Shown: positions 31,179 through 34,799 of the stretch, in pieces
Position numbering within the stretch: the stretch's first letter is position 1
Layout of the letters: the number at the start of each line of letters is the position of its first letter
NCBI GenBank assembly: GCA_958369755.1
Contig: CATXJC010000020.1
Coordinates: 1 to 34,799, forward strand
Origin: an uncultured Prevotella sp.
Lineage (GTDB): Bacteria; Bacteroidota; Bacteroidia; Bacteroidales; Bacteroidaceae
DNA length: 34,799 nucleotides
Direction of reading: 5' to 3'
Program-made: the position numbers and the translations under genes
The notes under the pieces: generated by a model
Seen by the model: only the letters and a program-made list of their open reading frames with translations
What the model was told of the DNA's origin: nothing
Database searches by the model: none

Positions 31179-31643
31179 TTATATTCCATTGAAACCAGTA
31201 AGGGTCTCGTCTTTTTTTATTTCATACAAATACGTGTACCCTGTTGGAATATTATAATTTATAAATACACATTTTTTTTTATGTCTTATAGCCTTTGCGT
31301 AACTCGGAGATTTATCGTCAAATAATGTAGTCTTAAAACTATAGTACATTTTTTTTATTGGTGCGCCAAACACAAAGAGATATGTATGATTGTTAAAATC
31401 AAGTTTATTTGTATCAATAATGGCTTCTACTTTTATTGCATTATTAATTAATTTCATATTTGACAAAAACTCTTCTTTTGTATTTGCAAATTTATAAGCA
31501 TCTGGATAAAATGGAGTTTTAGGTATCGGGAGCTTGTAACAAGCACTATACTTAATATAATGCTTGTTACAAATAATAAAAGATAGTCCAAAGACTATTA
31601 CTACAAAACATAATTTCATATAAAGCATCCTATCTTTTGCCAT
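31179..31643 (-). CDS. Membrane-anchored 154-aa protein, candidate immunity protein
   Basis: An N-terminal hydrophobic segment (about residues 7-26, KLCFVVIVFGLSFIIC) is followed by a ~125-aa globular part of mixed beta/alpha type, ending DETLTGFNGI. The topology suggests a periplasmic domain anchored in the inner membrane. No family is recognised. It is the first of four AT-rich minus-strand genes (31643 down to 28942) between Rhs pieces. Confidence 0.7.
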   Translation of the reverse strand: MAKDRMLYMKLCFVVIVFGLSFIICNKHYIKYSACYKLPIPKTPFYPDAYKFANTKEEFLSNMKLINNAIKVEAIIDTNKLDFNNHTYLFVFGAPIKKMYYSFKTTLFDDKSPSYAKAIRHKKKCVFINYNIPTGYTYLYEIKKDETLTGFNGI

Positions 31644-31667
31644 TTCTCTCTCTTCTTAATGGATTAT

Positions 31668-31817
31668 TTAAATGTTATTGCGCTCCTCAACGAAAACCTC
31701 ACCGAAAGGAACATACTCGATATGCTGCACCACCTCGCCGTCCACATAGTCGTTTTTGTCCTCGCCGTTGTACGGCACTGCAAAGGTTACCTCCTTTTTT
31801 TCTATTTTATCTGTCAT
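31668..31817 (-). pseudogene. Rhs fragment C (end of core region) fused to an R1-derived start
   Basis: From the ATG at 31817 the frame reads MTDKIEKKE (from repeat R1) and then DYVDGEVVQHIEYVPFGEVFVEERNN, which matches the segment just before the conserved Rhs core end (normally followed by an NT.NTPYLFNAKE-type sequence). It stops right there, 49 codons long. So R1 has been joined to a broken Rhs end, giving a translatable but functionless-looking peptide. Confidence 0.75.
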
Positions 31818-32102
31818 ATTTATATTCATTTTTCCAAAATCACAAATTGTGACTTTGAACATTACCATATTTAACAGCATTCAAAGGTAGTGCTTTTAGC
31901 CTTTAAGCCACTATTGCACAACCCCTTTTTGAAAAGAACGTAAAATTAATAGTTTTATTGCTATGATTGTAGTTTTATTAACATAAAGCTCTAAAGCAGC
32001 CAAAGGAGAACAAGAGCAAGGAAGCCGTGGAAACCAACAAGGACATCGAGCAGTTGTTGCTTTCCATCCAAAAGGCTTTCGATGTGCTTGTGGAAAAGAG
32101 AA
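31791..32102 (-). repeat. Intergenic repeat R1, copy B (312 bp, longest copy)
   Basis: It shares 263 bp with copy A (31840-32102) and 180 bp with copy C (31791-31970), both without any difference that I could find. The minus-strand -7 box TACCTTTG lies at 31882-31889 and the ATG at 31815-31817. The upstream third reads on the + strand as KQPKENKSKEAVETNK... without stops, typical coding composition. Confidence 0.95.
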
Positions 32103-32206
32103 CGGCCTTACCAGTTCCTACCATTCGGGGCGACACTCGTTCGCCAGCCTCATTACGCAGGAGGCAGGTGTGCCGATAAGCTTGAAGAATATACGGCAGT
32201 CTTGGG
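32103..32206 (+). pseudogene. Tyrosine recombinase fragment
   Basis: Immediately after R1 copy B, the + strand reads GLTSSYHSGRHSFASLITQ and EAGVPISL. This is the HxxR box region of tyrosine (phage-type) integrases, with HSGR supplying the conserved His and Arg. Only about 30 residues remain; the catalytic Tyr is absent and the frame runs into an NlpE-like fragment. It is a relic of an integrase facing away from the immunity genes. Confidence 0.75.
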
Positions 32207-32252
32207 AAATAGAGCCAGCTTGGATTCCATAGCTGGAACTTATAACGGAGCC
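32207..32252 (+). pseudogene. Short NlpE-like fragment
   Basis: The first 21 bases are identical to 33250-33270, the beginning of the longer NlpE-like gene, and the translation runs NRASLDSIAGTYNGA before changing to unrelated sequence. It marks a recombination joint between integrase and transposase fragments. Confidence 0.65.
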
Positions 32253-32281
32253 CGTTCAGGAGGACACCCGACACGAATATC

Positions 32282-32463
32282 CTCTCGCTCTGTTGTATAG
32301 AGTGGTTTGAAAATGTCTTCGTCAACCTTGGAGGTTACTTCCTTGTAGAACTTGTTATGCCATGCTGACTCATCGTCGTACATACGACTCTCTCGCTTGC
32401 ACATCAGCCCTGAAGGAGAACTGAACAAGTTGAATTGCTTTGTCTTTGGACTCTTTTGAAATT
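32282..32463 (-). pseudogene. Transposase-like N-terminal fragment
   Basis: The frame reads KFQKSPKTKQFNLF..., then RESRMYDDESAWHNKFYKEV and TSKVDEDIFKPLYTTE. This resembles the N-terminal part of Bacteroidales DDE transposases of IS1182-like type, where WHN.FYK.VTSK.DE.IF..L.. is followed by GRPNAPIR.L..MMILK. Here the sequence breaks off after TTERE. There are no terminal inverted repeats and no catalytic residues. The family assignment is from memory of the motif and is moderate. Confidence 0.5.
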
Positions 32464-32549
32464 TTCAGTGATACCTAAAAATTTCTTTGCGGTTTTTCGT
32501 GCCCTAATCAAAATCCCCTAAAAAGACTGGTTATTTCACATTCATAATG

Positions 32550-32723
32550 TTATGATTTTTTAATTAATTTGCGTAATCTTTTTTCCCACTTTTTTTCAGA
32601 TATTAATGATTCTGGAAGATTTGGCAAAAAAAACAAAAAACCATTAAAATAATCAATCCAATCATGAATGACGAAGCAAACAAAACAAATTATGCTTGAT
32701 AATATTTTTATTATTTTGTTCAT
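32550..32723 (-). CDS. 57-aa small membrane protein, ATGA-coupled to Rhs fragment
   Basis: The ATG at 32723 overlaps the TGA that ends the Rhs-B frame (ATGA), a classic coupling arrangement. The peptide has one hydrophobic N-terminal helix (about residues 5-19, IKILSSIICFVCFVI) and a basic C-terminus (EKKWEKRLRKLIKKS). It could be a small immunity protein, a fragment of a longer one, or chance. Upstream and downstream are relics. Confidence 0.45.
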   Translation of the reverse strand: MNKIIKILSSIICFVCFVIHDWIDYFNGFLFFLPNLPESLISEKKWEKRLRKLIKKS

Positions 32724-32959
32724 AACAATATTTTAAATTTTAGTAAAGGTATGTAAGCATGATAACTTACGGTGTAGAACGTCTCAGCACCGTTGCAATA
32801 CTTCAAATATGTGCGCTGCTCAAACTTGTCGTAGCCAATCTTGCTCACATAGTCGTAGCCGTAAGATTTATAGCCATGCACCTTCTCAAGCTGACCACCG
32901 AGATTGTAAGAGTAAGTAATCTTCTCTTCGTCTGGATAAATCATCTCTAACCCGTAGTG
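32720..32959 (-). pseudogene. Rhs/YD-repeat protein fragment B
   Basis: It contains LEMIYPDEEKITYSYNLGG, KSYGYDYVSKIGYDKFEQ and RTYLKYCNGAETFYT, a YD-repeat section nearly the same as fragment A. It continues about 12 residues further into typical Rhs sequence before losing homology (SYHAYIPLLKFKILL) and stopping. There is no N-terminus and no toxin. Confidence 0.85.
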
Positions 32960-33055
32960 CTTGGATTTTATATGGAAAAACTTTCAAAGATACAAGGGAA
33001 ATATCCTCTGTTAAGCCATGACGAATTTTAAGGCGGTTTATAGCCTTGTTTTGTT

Positions 33056-33128
33056 GATACTTTCATACGTCTTTATTTTATGTTTTATCTAAAGAACGAT
33101 AGACATTTGATTTTATTGCATAGAATTG
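33056..33128 (-). repeat. Leader repeat D, copy D2
   Basis: It matches D1 with one mismatch in 73 bp. After its ATG the frame is only MKVSTKQGYKPP and stop, so it is the leader and first codons of an ankyrin-type gene whose body has been lost. Similarity to D3 extends further (to about 33165). Confidence 0.9.
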
Positions 33129-33235
33129 CAGCATTATCTCAAAATACTGATCTATCAATGGTTTTATACGTATTACGCTATATTTAAATAATCATAGAAA
33201 ACTTGGCGACACGCATATATTTCAATTAAAATCGA

Positions 33236-33568
33236 ATGATATGCTTTATAAATAGAGCCAGCTTGGATTCTATTACTGGAACATATTATGGTGTATTACC
33301 GCCTGATATTAAGACAACACTCACGCTAAATGCTGATGGCACCTATCGTTTGAAGCAGAAATCTGCAAACGATTCGGATAGCTGCGAAGTGTTGAACGAA
33401 ATCTTCAAAGTGCTTGATGACAATAATGTATTGATGCTCATACATCCTTCAAGTGGGGACAATATATTTTATATGATTAAAAGTAATAATTGCAACATTC
33501 TTATGGACTCGTTTGGAAATGAACCTCCAAAAGAAAAGGTGGAGTATTATGTTCTGAAAAGGGACTGA
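33236..33568 (+). CDS. NlpE-like N-terminal domain protein, probably 5' truncated
   Basis: This 110-aa frame reads SLDSITGTYYGVLPPDIKTTLTLNADGTYRL, a match to the beta-barrel domain of NlpE-type lipoproteins (GTY.G.LP...I.TTLTL..DGTY.L), and ends YYVLKRD as such domains do. Full-length family members are exported lipoproteins and have a Cys-rich CADC-type piece after LP. Here the signal peptide and this piece are missing and the N-terminus (MICFINRA) looks accidental. It is the only sizeable + strand gene in this region. Probably a relic. Confidence 0.6.
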   Translation: MICFINRASLDSITGTYYGVLPPDIKTTLTLNADGTYRLKQKSANDSDSCEVLNEIFKVLDDNNVLMLIHPSSGDNIFYMIKSNNCNILMDSFGNEPPKEKVEYYVLKRD

Positions 33569-33570
33569 TA

Positions 33571-33645
33571 AAAAGAGAGTGTAAAATAAAATATATTATA
33601 CTATAAATGTTATAGCTCAATATATTTTATTTTACACTCTCTTTT
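33571..33645. terminator. 27-bp perfect hairpin between convergent genes
   Basis: Arms 33571-33597 and 33619-33645 are exact reverse complements over 27 bp, with a 21-nt loop that itself holds a CTATA/TATAG pair. Both sides have T-rich ends, and it lies between the + NlpE-like frame and the minus 134-aa gene, so it can end both transcripts. Unusually long and AT-rich for a terminator; a miniature mobile palindrome is the alternative. Confidence 0.7.
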
Positions 33646-33660
33646 ATAATACAGATTGTC

Positions 33661-34065
33661 TTATATCATTTTTCCATCAATGATTATAGAAGATTCACTC
33701 AATAGAATTATATCAATAATATGCTCTGTCGTTTGCAACATATAATGAGATAAGTTCAAATTTGAGTCATAAAGTTGTTTCATTCCTGCATCTTTTATCC
33801 ATTTTATAAAATTAGAATTTACGACTTTAACCAAAGGTGCTGAAACCATAGGAGCGTGACTAAAATCAGCCCATCTGAATTGCTCTAAAGTTACTCTATA
33901 TGAAAAAATATCAGTAAAGACAATTTTTATGCTTTTTTCTTTGCGAAATGAGTCTAATTCCACGACTAAATCAGTTGCGTCATATTCAATCTTTGAAAGA
34001 GAGCACTCTCCTGTAATAAATGGAAGAGGAGTCCACTCTTCATTGAAGTTGCCATTTTTAATCAT
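33661..34065 (-). CDS. 134-aa soluble protein, candidate immunity protein
   Basis: This 134-aa protein shows an acidic beta-rich N-terminal half (ECSLSKIEYDATDLVVELDSF, IKIVFTDIFSYRVT) and a helical middle, ending IIIDGKMI. The arrangement resembles several small immunity proteins but no family can be named. It is placed right after R1 copy C, whose ATG gives a 10-aa peptide (MTDKIEKKER, 34069-34101) ending 3 bp before this gene's start; R1 probably supplies its promoter. Confidence 0.7.
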   Translation of the reverse strand: MIKNGNFNEEWTPLPFITGECSLSKIEYDATDLVVELDSFRKEKSIKIVFTDIFSYRVTLEQFRWADFSHAPMVSAPLVKVVNSNFIKWIKDAGMKQLYDSNLNLSHYMLQTTEHIIDIILLSESSIIIDGKMI

Positions 34066-34068
34066 ATC

Positions 34069-34101
34069 TTATCTCTCCTTTTTTTCTATTTTATCTGTCA
34101 T
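34069..34101 (-). other. 10-codon leader peptide from R1 copy C
   Basis: MTDKIEKKER and stop, ending three bases before the ATG of the 134-aa gene. In copy B the same start runs on into an Rhs fragment. It may couple translation or simply be the stump of a lost gene. Confidence 0.45.
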
Positions 34102-34254
34102 ATTTATATTCATTTTTCCAAAATCACAAATTGTGACTTTGAACATTACCATATTTAACAGCATTCAAAGGTAGTGCTTTTAGCCTTTAAGCCACTATTG
34201 CACAACCCCTTTTTGAAAAGAACGTAAAATTAATAGTTTTATTGCTATGATTGT
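34075..34254 (-). repeat. Intergenic repeat R1, copy C (180 bp)
   Basis: By eye, all 180 bases agree with 31791-31970 of copy B. The minus-strand -7 box TACCTTTG is at 34166-34173. It sits directly upstream of the 134-aa candidate immunity gene. Confidence 0.95.
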
Positions 34255-34291
34255 GTATTTTTAATCGCTTCACTCGTTGTACAAATGAAAA

Positions 34292-34322
34292 AAGGAGTAA
34301 GAACATTATAGCCTTACTCCTT
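34292..34322 (-). terminator. Terminator after the YhcG relic
   Basis: A perfect 10-bp stem (34292-34301 with 34313-34322) has an 11-nt loop and is followed on the minus strand by TTTTTTC. It lies 32 bp after the end of the YhcG-type frame (34354). Confidence 0.82.
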
Positions 34323-34353
34323 AATACGTATTTTATAAAATGTGAATACACAT

Positions 34354-34704
34354 TTACAACGATTTGCAAAACAGATCTTTCATCTTATCCAAATCAGGCA
34401 AAGCCTTCTGTAATTCTTCAGGCATATCCTGTTTGGTTTTATATGTTGCTACTCCCATTGGGCTGTCGTAGTTCCTTACAACAATGTCAACAAAAGCCTT
34501 GTTCATTTCTTTGCATAAAACAATACCAATAGAAGGATTTTCGTGTGGCTTTTTTACAGTAAGGTCTAACGCTTGTAGATATGTACATAGTTGTCCCAAA
34601 TTTTCAGTATTGATGAAATCAAACAAATATTCATCCTTAAACATTGATATTGTTTTCATTGATTGCTTAATGTCTGGTATCGCTTTCGGAAAATTGTTAG
34701 GCAT
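34354..34704 (-). pseudogene. YhcG/DUF1016 C-terminal fragment with the nuclease core deleted
   Basis: The 116-aa frame reads NNFPKAIPDIKQSMKTIS and MFKDEYLFDFIN, then LGQLCTYLQALD and KPHENPSIGIVLCKEMNK, then PMGVATYKTKQDMPEELQKALPD. Both ends match the PD-(D/E)XK domain of YhcG-type proteins. The roughly 70-80 residues that should lie between FDFIN and LGQL, carrying the catalytic D and ExK, are absent. So the protein cannot be an active nuclease. YhcG proteins occur with restriction and other defence genes. Confidence 0.75.
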
Positions 34705-34798
34705 ATTTTTCTCCTATTTCAACACCTTCTTCTATCTTATTTTTAAGCTGTTGTAATTGGTTCGCCAATGGCGAACCAATTGAAAGGCATTGCCATTC
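34697..34798 (-). CDS. 3' end of a gene entering from the right edge
   Basis: A frame open from the window edge reads ...LSIGSPLANQLQQLKNK and ends EKYA with a TAA at 34697-34699, overlapping the ATG of the YhcG relic by a few bases. Too short to assign. A 27-bp palindrome (34755-34781) lies inside it. Confidence 0.35.
   Translation of the reverse strand, partial: EWQCLSIGSPLANQLQQLKNKIEEGVEIGEKYA
34755..34781. repeat. 27-bp near-perfect palindrome
   Basis: AATTGGTTCGCCA, one base, then TGGCGAACCAATT: 13-bp arms around a single A. It lies within the partial frame at the right edge. Such compact palindromes suit a dimeric regulator or a site-specific recombination site. Confidence 0.85.
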
Positions 34799-34799
34799 C

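Noticed and set aside
30929..31189. An 86-codon minus-strand frame overlapping the 4-TM gene
   Set aside because: It overlaps two better genes, runs through leader repeat D3 and has no recognisable feature.
27950..34704. One YhcG gene split by insertion of the repeat region
   Set aside because: The N-terminal piece lies downstream of the C-terminal piece in the direction of transcription, so a simple insertion cannot explain the order.
27950..34798. A complete Rhs toxin with its own immunity gene
   Set aside because: Only three short Rhs pieces are seen, none with N-terminus, intact core end and a C-terminal toxin together; a toxin could lie beyond the right edge but is not in the window.

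Overview
The window looks like chromosomal DNA of a Bacteroidales bacterium, most likely Prevotellaceae (Prevotella/Segatella type). The basis is the Bat aerotolerance operon, Bacteroidetes-type promoter -7 boxes (TAnnTTTG) upstream of several genes, few Shine-Dalgarno sequences, a BT4734/BF3469-type gene, and Rhs and YhcG (DUF1016) fragments of Bacteroidales type. No rRNA, tRNA or CRISPR array was seen.

Layout. (1) 3-881: 3' part of an ABC-F ATPase on +, ending at a strong bidirectional terminator (932-971). (2) 15959 down to 1040: eleven genes in one direction on the minus strand, moxR - DUF58 - membrane protein - batA - batB - batC - batD/batE fusion - PAP2 phosphatase - queA - ABC-F - M13 peptidase. 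A consensus -7 box lies upstream of moxR. The first seven form the Bat (Bacteroides aerotolerance) locus: an AAA+ ATPase with von Willebrand A, TPR and SH3 partners at the inner membrane. (3) 18976 down to 16148: HAD phosphatase, panB and an MFS transporter on minus, with promoter and terminator. (4) 19162-23117: a + operon of rsmG, an MBL-fold hydrolase, ruvC, a ModF-like double ATPase and a small exported protein. (5) 26813 down to 23186: a minus-strand accessory cassette (unknown 129-aa protein, BT4734/BF3469-like P-loop protein, DUF5675 protein) with striking heptanucleotide repeats, including a perfect 32-bp inverted repeat.

(6) About 27.5-34.8 kb is a very different, AT-rich accessory region. 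It holds six small minus-strand genes with no housekeeping look: an ankyrin-repeat lipoprotein, a 4-TM protein, a membrane-anchored protein, two soluble unknowns and a 57-aa membrane protein. Between them lie broken pieces of Rhs/YD-repeat proteins, a tyrosine recombinase, a transposase, an NlpE-like domain and two deletion derivatives of a YhcG (DUF1016) PD-(D/E)XK nuclease. Two families of intergenic repeats run through it. One is a 180-312 bp unit present three times, with no mismatch seen, that carries a promoter-like box and a start codon. The other is a ~73 bp leader present three times. I interpret the region as a degraded orphan-immunity array assembled by recombination at repeated intergenic sequences, recalling the acquired interbacterial defence clusters of gut Bacteroidales. 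That interpretation is inference; the repeats and fragments are directly visible.
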